Positions 9,383 through 18,409 of a stretch of 64,000 nucleotides of DNA are shown here, one piece after another (within the stretch, counting starts at the first letter, position 1; each line of letters opens with the position of its first letter). The DNA comes from JAGFIY01 sp964499285 (lineage in GTDB: Bacteria; Bacteroidota; Ignavibacteria; Ignavibacteriales; Melioribacteraceae). The DNA lies in the NCBI GenBank assembly GCA_964499285.1, contig CAZCLA010000004.1, positions 1-64,000 of the forward strand, written 5' to 3'. The notes beneath the pieces are model-generated. The model was not told where the DNA came from, searched no databases, and saw nothing but the letters and a program-made list of their open reading frames with translations. The position numbers were made by a program, and so were the translations under genes.

Positions 9383-10141
9383 ATGACGCAAGAAGATCTG
9401 AATAATAAAAAATTAAAGATAATTTTCTTTTCACGGCTAATTTCAGTTTTGATTTTTATCTATATCCTTTTATTTGAATTTATTTTGCTCCCAAACCAGA
9501 TTTTACCCAAACCCTCTATTTTAGTCGAATCGTTTATTTCGTTGTTCAGCGATTATAATTTTGGCTATGCCTTGCTGCACACAACGTCAATAATTTATGC
9601 GATTATTTTTCTGCTTTATTGGATGTATCGTTTATTGAATCCCATAACGATAAAATTCAGCAGCTTGATTCCGTTCAAATTAAATTATACTGCTTATGCT
9701 GTAATATTTGCACCACTTTTCTTTTCATTCTGGTTTGATTTACCTCTGTGGGGCGAGGTGTTTTATATATTTTTAGTCGTGGATTTTCAATTCTTTAAAA
9801 CGATTCATAACTCATTGAGGGAAATTAAACCGGAATATATTCTTGCCTCAAAAAGTCTTGAACTTTCACAGAAAGATATTGAGACAAAAATAATTTGGAA
9901 TTTAGTAAAACCGGAAATTTTTAAAAGTTATAAGCAGATAAATATAACAACCTGGATGTCGGTAATTCTATTTGAATATTTTACTTCATTGGACGGAACA
10001 GGTTCGGTATTAACTAGTCTTGTTTTATACCATGACTTTTCCGGTATTATAGCATTTATGATTATTATAACAGTTGTTATTCTCGTGGCCAACTTTGTGA
10101 TTGGTTATCTTCATAAGAAATTTGCAGACTGGGAGCAGTAA
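9383..10141 (+). CDS. ABC transporter permease of the SsuC/TauC type, divergent
   Basis: A 252-residue integral membrane protein with about six hydrophobic segments (near residues 14-32, 55-78, 93-112, 115-135, 185-205 and 218-240). The cytoplasmic coupling (EAA) loop is recognisable as ASKSLELSQKDIETKIIW near residues 152-170, but the usually invariant Gly (LG) is replaced by Glu. It resembles inner-membrane subunits of nitrate, sulfonate and taurine importers. It is followed 2 bases later by the ATP-binding gene. No solute-binding protein gene is adjacent, which is unusual for an importer. The substrate cannot be inferred. Confidence 0.7.
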   Translation: MTQEDLNNKKLKIIFFSRLISVLIFIYILLFEFILLPNQILPKPSILVESFISLFSDYNFGYALLHTTSIIYAIIFLLYWMYRLLNPITIKFSSLIPFKLNYTAYAVIFAPLFFSFWFDLPLWGEVFYIFLVVDFQFFKTIHNSLREIKPEYILASKSLELSQKDIETKIIWNLVKPEIFKSYKQINITTWMSVILFEYFTSLDGTGSVLTSLVLYHDFSGIIAFMIIITVVILVANFVIGYLHKKFADWEQ

Positions 10142-10143
10142 TC

Positions 10144-10896
10144 TTGGCTGGCGGAAGTAAATACTACGTAAATAATCTAAGTAAAGTTTATACCGATATA
10201 TCAGGATTTCGGATTAAACTTTTTGAAAAACTTTCGTTTAAGATTGGAGATAGCGGAGTAACAGTTTTTCTTGCTCCGAAAGGAAGCGGGAAATCATCAC
10301 TTCTTAAAATAATCTCGGGATTGGAAGAACCGACGGAAGGAAATGTAAAACTTGATGATACAATTCATTTTATACCCTCGAACGGAAGTTCATTCCCTTG
10401 GATGAATGTGAAGAAAAATTTAGAATTTGGATTACGGGATAAGAATGAAAAAAAACTAAAAGAGATAATTTCATTTATCGGATTAGATGGATATGAATCT
10501 CACATTCCGCACAATAAAAGCAGAGGATTTAGATTTAGAATAGAACTCGGAAGATCGTTGATCAGAAGTCCCAAATTTATAGTAATAGACGAACCTTTCA
10601 ATAATGTAGATTCTAAAACAAAAATAAATTTGATAAAACTGATCAGAAAGACAACTGAAAGGGGAATAGGAATAATTTTATCATCATCAAATATTACTGA
10701 AGCACTATTTGCTTCCGACAAACTGATTCTGCTTTCTTCACCGCCTTCATCGGTGCTTGATCAAATGGATAGTATTTTTTCAAATGAAAGAGACAATACT
10801 ATTTTTGAGTCTGATGAATTCATGTCGAGGAAAAAATACATCGAATCAAAATTTGATCATACACTTCCTGGAAGTGAATTTCTATTAACAATCTAG
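10144..10896 (+). CDS. ABC ATP-binding protein with degenerate motifs
   Basis: A 250-residue partner of the upstream permease, starting at TTG 10144. Walker A is kept (APKGSGKSS, Lys50) and Walker B is kept (KFIVIDE, Glu150). Other motifs are lost: the signature LSGGQ is replaced by SRGFRF near 126-131, the switch His is replaced in SSSN near 180-183 (normally THD), the Q-loop Gln is not seen in HFIPSNGSSFPW, and the D-loop reads NNVD. Overall order still matches SsuB/TauB-type ATPases. It should bind nucleotide, but ordinary paired ATP hydrolysis looks impaired. The frame is intact and tightly packed between neighbours, so it is not an obvious pseudogene. Confidence 0.75.
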   Translation: MAGGSKYYVNNLSKVYTDISGFRIKLFEKLSFKIGDSGVTVFLAPKGSGKSSLLKIISGLEEPTEGNVKLDDTIHFIPSNGSSFPWMNVKKNLEFGLRDKNEKKLKEIISFIGLDGYESHIPHNKSRGFRFRIELGRSLIRSPKFIVIDEPFNNVDSKTKINLIKLIRKTTERGIGIILSSSNITEALFASDKLILLSSPPSSVLDQMDSIFSNERDNTIFESDEFMSRKKYIESKFDHTLPGSEFLLTI

Positions 10897-10902
10897 GTTT
10901 TA

Positions 10903-12447
10903 ATGAAAGATAAAATTGAACATCTCGAAAAATTAAAGAAGAAAGCTCTCAAAGGTGGCGGCGAAGATAAGATAAAGGTTCAGCATGAAAAAGGAAAATT
11001 GACCGCACGAGAAAGAGTTGAGCTTCTTGTCGATAAAGGTTCGTTCGATGAACTTGATATGCTGGTTACTCACCGTACAAATAATTTCGGACTTAATGAT
11101 AATAAAATTTTAGGCGATGGAGTAATAACCGGTTTTGCAAGAATAAATGAAAGACCTGTTGCTGTTTATAGTCAAGATTTTACCGTATTCGGTGGCTCTC
11201 TTTCCGAAGCACACGCAGAGAAGATCTGCAAACTTATGGATATGTCGATGAAGATGGGAATTCCGGTTATTGGGCTCAACGATTCCGGGGGTGCACGAAT
11301 TCAAGAAGGTGTTGTAAGTTTGGGCGGATATGCCGACATATTTTTGCGCAACACACTTGCTTCGGGAGTTATTCCGCAAATCTCTGCGATTCTTGGACCT
11401 TGTGCTGGAGGAGCTGTCTATTCTCCGGCAATAACGGATTTTATAGTTATGGCCAAAAATACAAGTCATATGTTCGTAACAGGACCTAATGTAGTGAAGA
11501 CAGTTACGCACGAAACTGTCTCTTTTGAAGAACTTGGCGGAGCTATCACACACTCAACAAAAAGCGGTGTCGCTCATTTTGCCTTCGATAATGAAATTGA
11601 AGTTTTGGAATGCATCAGAAAACTTGTTGATTATATCCCACTCAATTGGAAAGATAAACCTCCGATAAAAGACTTTAATTTTGATCAAGATTTTTCGATA
11701 GCGGAACTTGATTCTATTATACCTGACAATCCAAATAAACCTTACGACATGAAATCCATAATCCATCAACTTGTAGATCATGGCGATTTTTTGGAAATTC
11801 ATGAAAATTTTGCCGAAAATTTAATTGTCGGTTTTGCAAGAATAAGCGGATTGTCAATTGGAATTGTAGCAAATCAACCTTCTGTTCTTGCGGGAGTGCT
11901 TGATATAAACGCAAGTATTAAAGGTGCAAGGTTTATAAGGTTCTGCGATGCATTCAACATTCCGCTGCTGGTTCTTGAAGATGTCCCAGGTTTTATGCCC
12001 GGAACTGAGCAAGAATGGAATGGAATTATCAGGAATGGAGCTAAACTCCTTTTTGCTTTTTGTGAAGCAACTGTTCCGAAGGTTACTGTTATTACAAGAA
12101 AAGCTTATGGCGGCGCATACGATGTGATGAATTCGAAACACATAAGGGGCGATTTTAATTTTGCCTGGCCTTCGGCAGAAATTGCAGTGATGGGACCAAA
12201 GGGAGCGGTCGAAATTATTTTTAATAAAGAAATTAAAAAAGCAAAAAATCCGGAAAAAGAACTTGAAAAAAAATTAGCAGAATACATCGAGAAATTTGCA
12301 AATCCATACATTGCTGCTGAAAGAGGTTACGTTGATGATGTTATCGCTCCTTCAACAACCCGCGCGAAACTAATAAATGCGTTTCAACTGCTCCGATCAA
12401 AAGTAGATTCAAATCCGAGAAAAAAACATAATACAATGCCTGTTTAA
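10903..12447 (+). CDS. Acyl-CoA carboxylase carboxyltransferase subunit
   Basis: A 514-residue carboxyltransferase of the propionyl-CoA carboxylase beta / methylmalonyl-CoA decarboxylase alpha family. It moves CO2 between carboxybiotin and an acyl-CoA. N-terminal crotonase-like half: GKLTARERVELLVDKGSFDE, then SGGARIQEGV and GPCAGGAVYSPA. C-terminal half: GIVANQPSVLAG, then EDVPGFMPGTEQE, TRKAYGGAYDVM and SAEIAVMGPKGAVEI. Length agrees with PccB (about 510-540). No biotin-carboxylase or biotin-carrier gene is nearby, so partners lie elsewhere. It begins 6 bases after the ABC gene and ends 3 bases before the epimerase gene. Choice between propionyl-CoA and other substrates is not possible here. 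Confidence 0.92.
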   Translation: MKDKIEHLEKLKKKALKGGGEDKIKVQHEKGKLTARERVELLVDKGSFDELDMLVTHRTNNFGLNDNKILGDGVITGFARINERPVAVYSQDFTVFGGSLSEAHAEKICKLMDMSMKMGIPVIGLNDSGGARIQEGVVSLGGYADIFLRNTLASGVIPQISAILGPCAGGAVYSPAITDFIVMAKNTSHMFVTGPNVVKTVTHETVSFEELGGAITHSTKSGVAHFAFDNEIEVLECIRKLVDYIPLNWKDKPPIKDFNFDQDFSIAELDSIIPDNPNKPYDMKSIIHQLVDHGDFLEIHENFAENLIVGFARISGLSIGIVANQPSVLAGVLDINASIKGARFIRFCDAFNIPLLVLEDVPGFMPGTEQEWNGIIRNGAKLLFAFCEATVPKVTVITRKAYGGAYDVMNSKHIRGDFNFAWPSAEIAVMGPKGAVEIIFNKEIKKAKNPEKELEKKLAEYIEKFANPYIAAERGYVDDVIAPSTTRAKLINAFQLLRSKVDSNPRKKHNTMPV

Positions 12448-12450
12448 CAG

Positions 12451-13371
12451 ATGGCTCTAAAAGGGAAAAAAATAATTATTGCAGGAGGAAGCGGTCTTTT
12501 AGGTTCCGCCCTAACCGAGCATTTTTTGGCAAATGACAATTATGTTATTATTCTTTCGAGAAATGATCCTTTCAAAGAGCAAATGCTCGAATCTGTTTAT
12601 TGGGACGGAAGTACTTTCGATAAATGGTTAAACTCTCTCAACGGTGTAGATTATTTGATAAATCTTACCGGAAAAAATTTGAACTGCCGTTGGAATAAAG
12701 CTAACCGGGACGAAATTATTGAAAGCAGAACTTCTAGCGTGATAGCATTAGGGGAAGCACTGAAGAAAATTCAAAATCCACCAAAAAAATGGATCCAAGC
12801 GAGTGCGGTTGGATATTATGGCGATACCGGAAGTGACACTGTTGTTGAAGAATCTCCTTCCGGTAACGGGTTTGTGGCTGAAGTGTGCAGAAAATGGGAA
12901 GAATCATTTAATAATTATTCGTTCAATAAGATCGATACAAAAATTGTAAGAATCGGAAATGTGCTTACGCCGAAAGGAGGAATGCTGGAACCTCTCACAT
13001 TGCTGACAAAATTTTTCCTTGGTGGAAGAACCGGAAGCGGTAATCAATTTATCAGTTGGATTCACATTGATGATTTAATATCCATTTTTGATTTTATACT
13101 TGAAAATGAGACATCCCTAAAAGTGTACAACGCTGTGTCACCAAAGCCATCAACAAACAACGAATTTATGACAGCGTTAAGGAAAGTATATTCACGTCCT
13201 TGGTCGCCACCGGCACCGGCATTTGGAGTTAAACTTGTATCGAAGATAATCGGAGTTCCCGGTGATTTAATTTTAGACAGCTCAAATGTATTTCCCAAAA
13301 ACCTTCTTGAAGAGAATTTTAACTTTCATTTCGAAAACCTTCAAAATGCTCTCAATAACTTGAAAACTTAA
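12451..13371 (+). CDS. TIGR01777-family NAD(P)-dependent epimerase
   Basis: A 306-residue short-chain dehydrogenase-fold protein. The Rossmann motif GGSGLLGSALTEHFL sits at residues 12-26. Family marks include NLTGKNLNCRWN, IQASAVGYYGDTG with the Tyr of the active site, FISWIHIDDLI, and a C-terminal DUF1731-like part (NNEFMTALRKVY onward). The family includes E. coli YfcH and plant SulA, and its reaction is not established. It follows the carboxyltransferase by 3 bases and is likely the last gene of that run. Confidence 0.9.
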   Translation: MALKGKKIIIAGGSGLLGSALTEHFLANDNYVIILSRNDPFKEQMLESVYWDGSTFDKWLNSLNGVDYLINLTGKNLNCRWNKANRDEIIESRTSSVIALGEALKKIQNPPKKWIQASAVGYYGDTGSDTVVEESPSGNGFVAEVCRKWEESFNNYSFNKIDTKIVRIGNVLTPKGGMLEPLTLLTKFFLGGRTGSGNQFISWIHIDDLISIFDFILENETSLKVYNAVSPKPSTNNEFMTALRKVYSRPWSPPAPAFGVKLVSKIIGVPGDLILDSSNVFPKNLLEENFNFHFENLQNALNNLKT

Positions 13372-13446
13372 AACAATCTCTTCAGTATCATAAAATGATT
13401 TTTAAACTTATTTTGTACTTACGACAATTTTTATGAGAGTAAGTTT

Positions 13447-15633
13447 TTGAAATTCACCTATTCAATCATTATCCCGACTTATAACAGAGCAAACTCACTT
13501 TTGCGGCTTGTAAATTCAATTATTGAATTGATTAAGGATAGTCTGAATATTGAGATAATAATTGTTGATGATGGAAGTACAGACAACACTTCTGAAATTG
13601 TAAGTAAGATTGAATATGAACATTTACACTATTTGCAGATCGAAAACAGCGGTCCTGCTTTTGCAAGAAACCGAGGGGCTGAGATTGCAACGGGGGATTA
13701 TTTAATTTTTATAGATGATGATTGCACGCTGACCAAAAACTATTTCGAAATTCTTGACAAGATACTTGAGAAAAATCATTTTGATGCTTTTGGCGGACAT
13801 AGTAAGAATAAAATCGATGAAAATAAATTAGCAGAGTTCTACGAAAAGATTAATTCTTTTTATTTTTCAAATCAATTCGGCAAAAACAAATTTTTGATGT
13901 CGAATAACCTAATCTGCAAACGCGAAATCTTTTTAAAAGAATCTGGTTTTGACGAAAGATTTACTATCGGTGCCGAGGATAGAGAACTGGCAATCAGATT
14001 AGCGGAGAAAGGTTATAATATAGGGTTTGAGAAAGAATTAGTAGTTAATCATTACCACAATTTTTCACTGCGTTCATTTTTGTTCCAGTATTATAAATTC
14101 GGTAGAGGATCTTATTTGCTTTATGAGGTGATCTCTAAGGAGAAAAAATATAATACTGAACGAATAAATCATATAAAACAATTCCTCAACATTTTTGAAA
14201 CGTTAAAGCAGAATCAACACAATGACGTAAAAATCGCATATTTTTTGATATTATTTTTTTCACAACTGTTTACTTCTTTAGGTTATATCAGCGCAAAATG
14301 GGAGGGCATTAAAGACTTACGGGATGAGAAATCTGATTCTGCCAAAACATTTACATCCGGCAGAAAAGGAACAGTTATAGGACTTTTCTCTTTTCTCGGA
14401 GGAAATCTTTTCAGTTCGGTGCTGGGATTTACAACTTTCATTATACTGGGAAAATATTTAGAACTTGAGCAGTTTGGAAATTTTATGATTGCTTTTTCTC
14501 TGTTAACGATAATAAGCAAGTTTACTAATTTCGGATTGCCGGTTAGTGTTACACGATATGCCGCGGATTCAGTTAAACTACAAGACAAAGAAAAGACTTC
14601 CTTTATTCTTAAAAACGGATTCTTTATTCAGAGCATTATACTATCGTTGTCGCTTTTGGTGTTTCTTTTGCTAAATCATTTCCTTGAAGGTGAAATTGAA
14701 GCATTCAAACTTCCTGTAATGATTAAGTACGGAATAGCCGTCGGTATCGTTTCAACTACATTGTTTGATTTTTTCCTTACAATTTATTCGATTCATTTGG
14801 AGTACTTAAAGATTGCCTTCATAAATAACTTAGTTGCCTTTCTGCGGCTTTCCTCGATTTTAGTGCTTATAATTTTTCTGAGACCAAATGCCGGAATCCT
14901 ATTTTGGGCTTATGCAGGCTCTGGTCTTATCGGCGCAATAATTTTAAGTTTGAATTATTTCGCCAAGATATTGCCATCTTCCAAGATTAATTACGAGGAA
15001 ATTAAAAAACTTCTGAGATATGGAAGCTTTGAGACAGTGACCGGAATTTCACGACAGATAATAAGCAACGGCGGACCATTAGTCCTAGCATCACTATCTA
15101 CAAAAGCCGAAGCCGGGCTATACGGAATCGGCATGAGCTTAAGTTTTGTTTACAGCGTAATTGCATTAAATATCAGATCATATTTTTTCCCGATCGGCTC
15201 GCGTTTAATTTCAAACGATACGATAATTCCGTTTATCCGACGCACCGTAAGACTTACCCTTCCGATTTTCATTTTGGGCATTATTAGTTTAATTATTGCT
15301 AAACCTTTGTTGGACAATTTTTATTCCGAATCAAAAGCTGAAGCATATCCAATATTTGTACTATTATCGTTACCTGCAATTCTAAAGTTATTTTTCAGCT
15401 CAATGCTGATTTTACTGCATTATTATTTTAAGCCACAATACATTGCTTATGAAGCTTTTAGCAGATCGATTTTGTTTTTAATCATAGCATTTATTGCCTC
15501 GGGTTATGGTGCAATGGGTGTTGCATCAGCATTGCTTTTAACTAGCTTAATTGGAGTCGGTGTGATTCTATATCTTGTTCACAATGAATTAAAGAAGAAT
15601 AATCTGAGATTGAAGGACGGGATGAGATTTTAA
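13447..15633 (+). CDS. Fusion of GT2 glycosyltransferase and polysaccharide flippase
   Basis: A 728-residue two-domain protein starting at TTG 13447. Residues 1-230 are a GT-A fold family 2 glycosyltransferase: YSIIIPTYNRANSLLRL, VDDGSTDNTSE, FIDDDCTL (the DxD-type metal site) and GAEDRELAIRLAEKGY. From about residue 300 to the end there are about twelve hydrophobic helices in the pattern of a Wzx/MVF-type flippase (GNLFSSVLGFTTFIILGKYL is the typical first helix). One polypeptide thus carries sugar addition and lipid-linked glycan export. Fused forms are uncommon. Its stop shares the palindrome TTAA with the stop of the convergent sulfotransferase gene. Confidence 0.88.
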   Translation: MKFTYSIIIPTYNRANSLLRLVNSIIELIKDSLNIEIIIVDDGSTDNTSEIVSKIEYEHLHYLQIENSGPAFARNRGAEIATGDYLIFIDDDCTLTKNYFEILDKILEKNHFDAFGGHSKNKIDENKLAEFYEKINSFYFSNQFGKNKFLMSNNLICKREIFLKESGFDERFTIGAEDRELAIRLAEKGYNIGFEKELVVNHYHNFSLRSFLFQYYKFGRGSYLLYEVISKEKKYNTERINHIKQFLNIFETLKQNQHNDVKIAYFLILFFSQLFTSLGYISAKWEGIKDLRDEKSDSAKTFTSGRKGTVIGLFSFLGGNLFSSVLGFTTFIILGKYLELEQFGNFMIAFSLLTIISKFTNFGLPVSVTRYAADSVKLQDKEKTSFILKNGFFIQSIILSLSLLVFLLLNHFLEGEIEAFKLPVMIKYGIAVGIVSTTLFDFFLTIYSIHLEYLKIAFINNLVAFLRLSSILVLIIFLRPNAGILFWAYAGSGLIGAIILSLNYFAKILPSSKINYEEIKKLLRYGSFETVTGISRQIISNGGPLVLASLSTKAEAGLYGIGMSLSFVYSVIALNIRSYFFPIGSRLISNDTIIPFIRRTVRLTLPIFILGIISLIIAKPLLDNFYSESKAEAYPIFVLLSLPAILKLFFSSMLILLHYYFKPQYIAYEAFSRSILFLIIAFIASGYGAMGVASALLLTSLIGVGVILYLVHNELKKNNLRLKDGMRF

Positions 15634-16643
15634 ATCATCTTTTTAATTTTGTTTGAAATTTTATTTAATCCCATACTTTTAAATAAATCGGCTAAAAAAT
15701 GTTTTACTTTATTTTTCTTTTTCTGAGGAATTTTCGAAAGTAAGTAAGTGGAGATATAATAATCCGCTGCATCAATAATTCCTGCTTTTTTAACCTGGTT
15801 CTGTTTTAATTTTTCAATGAGTCCTTCTTTGGTTAATCCGCATTCTGAAATAAAACTAACATCAATTCCATTGAGATACTCTATTGCTTTTGATTTTTTA
15901 TACTTTGAATCGAAAGTTGAAATCCATTTTTCTATTGAATACTTGTTCACTCCTGAACCGGGAATATTTCCTATTTTTTCCCAATTATAGTTGCCGCCCA
16001 ATTGAACATTTGAAAAGTCTTGTAATATTTCGTTCTCAAAATCTAGTTCAAGATATGAAAAAATTTGGCGTAGAGTATTTTTTGGAGATTTTACAAGTTC
16101 ATCATAAACCACTTTAACTGATCGATTGCTGAATTTTCTATAGGCTTCAGTTAAAAATTTCGGAGCCGCTTTTAAATCCCGAATCAAATACTTGCTGGAA
16201 ACAAATTTCCCATTGTACCACGTATTCATTATAGACGCATATACCGAGAGTGGATTTCTGAAGAGGAAAATAAATTTTGCTTTAGGGAATGCAGTTGCAA
16301 TATCATCAATTTTGTGATAATAGTTTGGAGTTTTATCAACAAAATATAGTTCTCCGGATTCTCTTTTTTTCAAGTAAACGTTTGTAATAAATTTTCCTAG
16401 TTCTATTAGGTAATCGCCTCGATTGTTGGGAAGACTTTCCAAAAATTCTTTAATTGCATTTCCGGCACGTTCATCATTGTAATATAAATCTTTTCCCAGC
16501 TCATCCGGATTAAGAAGGGGAAGAAGCAGCCAAGGTTCAGCAAATGTAGTTACTTTTGAATGCGCCGCAATCAATTTCTGAAGTAAAGTTGAACCTGATC
16601 TCGGCATCGAAAAAATGAAAATTATGTTTGCTTCCCGCTGCAA
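15630..16643 (-). CDS. Sulfotransferase-family protein (P-loop PAPS-dependent)
   Basis: I place the start at TTG 16643, preceded by AGAGG with five bases of spacing; an in-frame TTG at 16661 inside the upstream gene is possible. The roughly 337-residue protein has the 5'-phosphosulfate loop FSMPRSGSTLLQKLIAAHS near the N-terminus and the 3'-phosphate-binding segment around FLFRNPLSVYASIMNTWY. KVVYDELVKSPKNTLRQI is the family's later helix block. It should move sulfate from PAPS to a carbohydrate or similar acceptor. It is the last of three minus-strand sulfotransferase genes that touch end to start, so they form an operon. The acceptor is unknown. Confidence 0.85.
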   Translation of the reverse strand: MQREANIIFIFSMPRSGSTLLQKLIAAHSKVTTFAEPWLLLPLLNPDELGKDLYYNDERAGNAIKEFLESLPNNRGDYLIELGKFITNVYLKKRESGELYFVDKTPNYYHKIDDIATAFPKAKFIFLFRNPLSVYASIMNTWYNGKFVSSKYLIRDLKAAPKFLTEAYRKFSNRSVKVVYDELVKSPKNTLRQIFSYLELDFENEILQDFSNVQLGGNYNWEKIGNIPGSGVNKYSIEKWISTFDSKYKKSKAIEYLNGIDVSFISECGLTKEGLIEKLKQNQVKKAGIIDAADYYISTYLLSKIPQKKKNKVKHFLADLFKSMGLNKISNKIKKMI

Positions 16644-16645
16644 TT

Positions 16646-17491
16646 CTACCTCTGCTTCCAATACATATTATCTATTTCAAGAAATTTAAAAAGATTTTTG
16701 TTAGCATCCTTAAAATAATCATAGAGCATAGATTCTGTCTCTTTATCCATTACATCTTTTGAGTATTTTGTGAAAAATAAATCATGCGCGCGTCTAAAAA
16801 ATTTTATTTTTCCTAATGGACTATTTTTAAACATATAATTTTCTTTCAGACTCAAAGGCATCTTACCAACATATCTTGGCGATTTATGGATCCTGCTTAA
16901 TTTTATTCCCGGATCGACTTCCAAAAAAGTAAAAATATTCTTCATTACATTTTTGGGATTGTTCTTCATTTCTTCTAGAATAACAAAGTGCATTTGATTT
17001 CTGTTAAAATATTTGAGAAACCTTTCTATTTGCTTTAAATACAAGCCGCGGGTTTTATAAGAAAAATATTTTTTCTCGTAAATGCCTTTTTCAATTCTAT
17101 CTTCTTCGGACATAAGTGCTTCGTCAAAATTTTTTGTTTCTCTTCCTGCGCGCACTTCCATTTTGTAATGCGATAAAGCTCTGTTTACAGGATTTCGGAG
17201 CATAAAAATCAATTTAATTTTCGGATACATATCAAAAATTCTTTGAGGTACATTTTCGAGATACATGTACAGGGGTGAACATTCTCCAATCGCTTTTTCA
17301 TCTTTACGCTTCACGAATTGCTTTTCGTACCAGTCTTTGCCGAGTGCAAATCGTTCATCGTTGTCAAAGAAATGAATTTCCTTTTTTGGGTACATAAATA
17401 TATCCGGATGTTCTCTCAGGTAAAAATCCATCGAAGTTGTACCGGCTTTTTGAGCCCCAACAATTAAAAATGTGGGCGAAAATTCCCTCAT
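16646..17491 (-). CDS. Heparan-type (NDST-like) sulfotransferase
   Basis: A 281-residue sulfotransferase. The 5'-PSB loop is LIVGAQKAGTTSMDFYLREH at residues 10-29, followed by PKKEIHFFDNDERF, a block shared with bacterial homologues of heparan sulfate sulfotransferases. The 3'-PB segment is FMLRNPVNRALSHYKMEVR. A conserved ILEEMKNNPKNVMKNIF block follows. The gene starts 1 base after the stop of the upstream sulfotransferase (TAATATG), so translation is probably coupled. It probably acts on a sugar hydroxyl or amine in the locus's polymer, by analogy only. It is a paralogue of the gene at 17493-18326. Confidence 0.88.
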   Translation of the reverse strand: MREFSPTFLIVGAQKAGTTSMDFYLREHPDIFMYPKKEIHFFDNDERFALGKDWYEKQFVKRKDEKAIGECSPLYMYLENVPQRIFDMYPKIKLIFMLRNPVNRALSHYKMEVRAGRETKNFDEALMSEEDRIEKGIYEKKYFSYKTRGLYLKQIERFLKYFNRNQMHFVILEEMKNNPKNVMKNIFTFLEVDPGIKLSRIHKSPRYVGKMPLSLKENYMFKNSPLGKIKFFRRAHDLFFTKYSKDVMDKETESMLYDYFKDANKNLFKFLEIDNMYWKQR

Positions 17492-17492
17492 A

Positions 17493-18326
17493 TTATTTCC
17501 AAGTTCTTAAATCGCGGTCAATTAATATTGATAACTCTTCGTTTGGTTTACTAAAAAGATTTTGCATATAATTCCTTGCGTTTACAGGTATTTCTTCTTT
17601 TGCTGAAATCAAGGTAAGCTTGTCATACAGTTTATAAAAACCCGGAATACGGTTGAGGAAACTTTGTTTGATTCTTCTCGTCAATATCGGATTTCTTGAA
17701 ATCTTTGCCTCATTATATCTAAGCGAAAACATATCCTCAGAAAAAATTTCCTTCACATTCAAGAAAACAAAAATCTCATTCATAATTTTCAATGTGTTGT
17801 TTCTTAGATCTTCTAACAGTATTATCTTAATCTGATCTTCGTTGAAAATATCCAGATAGCGTTTTAACTGTTTTGCGTACATTCCTCTTTCTGCATAAGA
17901 AAATTTTCTTAGTTCTATTTCGTTTTTTGATGTTCTTGTTTCCTCTGAGATCAAAGCATCCAGAAAATCTTTATCTTCAAGTCCTCTTCGCACCATATGC
18001 TGATAATGTGACCAGGCTCTTTCAATGGGATTCCTTACAACAAAAATCAGTTTTATCTCGGGAATAAACTGCTTAATTCTTATGGGCACTTTTTCAAGAA
18101 GCATATATCCGGGTGTTACTTCTCCATTAATAGTTTTTTCTCCAAAAGATTTAAAGTGCTTCTTGTACCAATCAACACCCCTTCCGAAATTTTTATCATC
18201 ATCGAAAAAATGAACTTCCTTTTTCTTGTACATAGAAATTTGAGGATGTTGGTTTAAATAATGGAATAATGAAGTTGAACCGGCTTTCATTGCACCGCAA
18301 ACCAAAAATTCGGGAAGCTTACTCAT
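17493..18326 (-). CDS. Heparan-type (NDST-like) sulfotransferase, paralogue
   Basis: A 277-residue protein clearly related to its downstream neighbour. The 5'-PSB loop is LVCGAMKAGSTSLFHYLNQH, then KKKEVHFFDDDKNF. The 3'-PB segment is FVVRNPIERAWSHYQHMVRR and the ILLEDLRNNTLKIMNEIF block follows. It is the first gene of the minus-strand sulfotransferase operon and diverges from the GT4 gene at 18410, with 83 bases between them that must hold promoters for both directions. Two paralogues of the same subtype suggest sulfation of two different positions or residues. PAPS synthesis genes are not in the window. Confidence 0.88.
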   Translation of the reverse strand: MSKLPEFLVCGAMKAGSTSLFHYLNQHPQISMYKKKEVHFFDDDKNFGRGVDWYKKHFKSFGEKTINGEVTPGYMLLEKVPIRIKQFIPEIKLIFVVRNPIERAWSHYQHMVRRGLEDKDFLDALISEETRTSKNEIELRKFSYAERGMYAKQLKRYLDIFNEDQIKIILLEDLRNNTLKIMNEIFVFLNVKEIFSEDMFSLRYNEAKISRNPILTRRIKQSFLNRIPGFYKLYDKLTLISAKEEIPVNARNYMQNLFSKPNEELSILIDRDLRTWK

Positions 18327-18339
18327 CTCTAATCGTAAT

Positions 18340-18368
18340 TTGTTTATATTAGTAATGGATTTTATAAG
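18340..18368 (+). promoter_or_regulatory. Candidate promoter for the GT4 gene
   Basis: TTGTTT (18340-18345) and TATAAG (18363-18368) are spaced by 17 bases, 41 bases before the ATG at 18410, in the short divergent gap. The match is to the general sigma-70 pattern. AT-rich sequence gives such matches by chance, so this is weak. Confidence 0.3.
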
Positions 18369-18409
18369 TGGATTCTAATCTAATAAAATAGTTAGAACAT
18401 ATACAGAAG

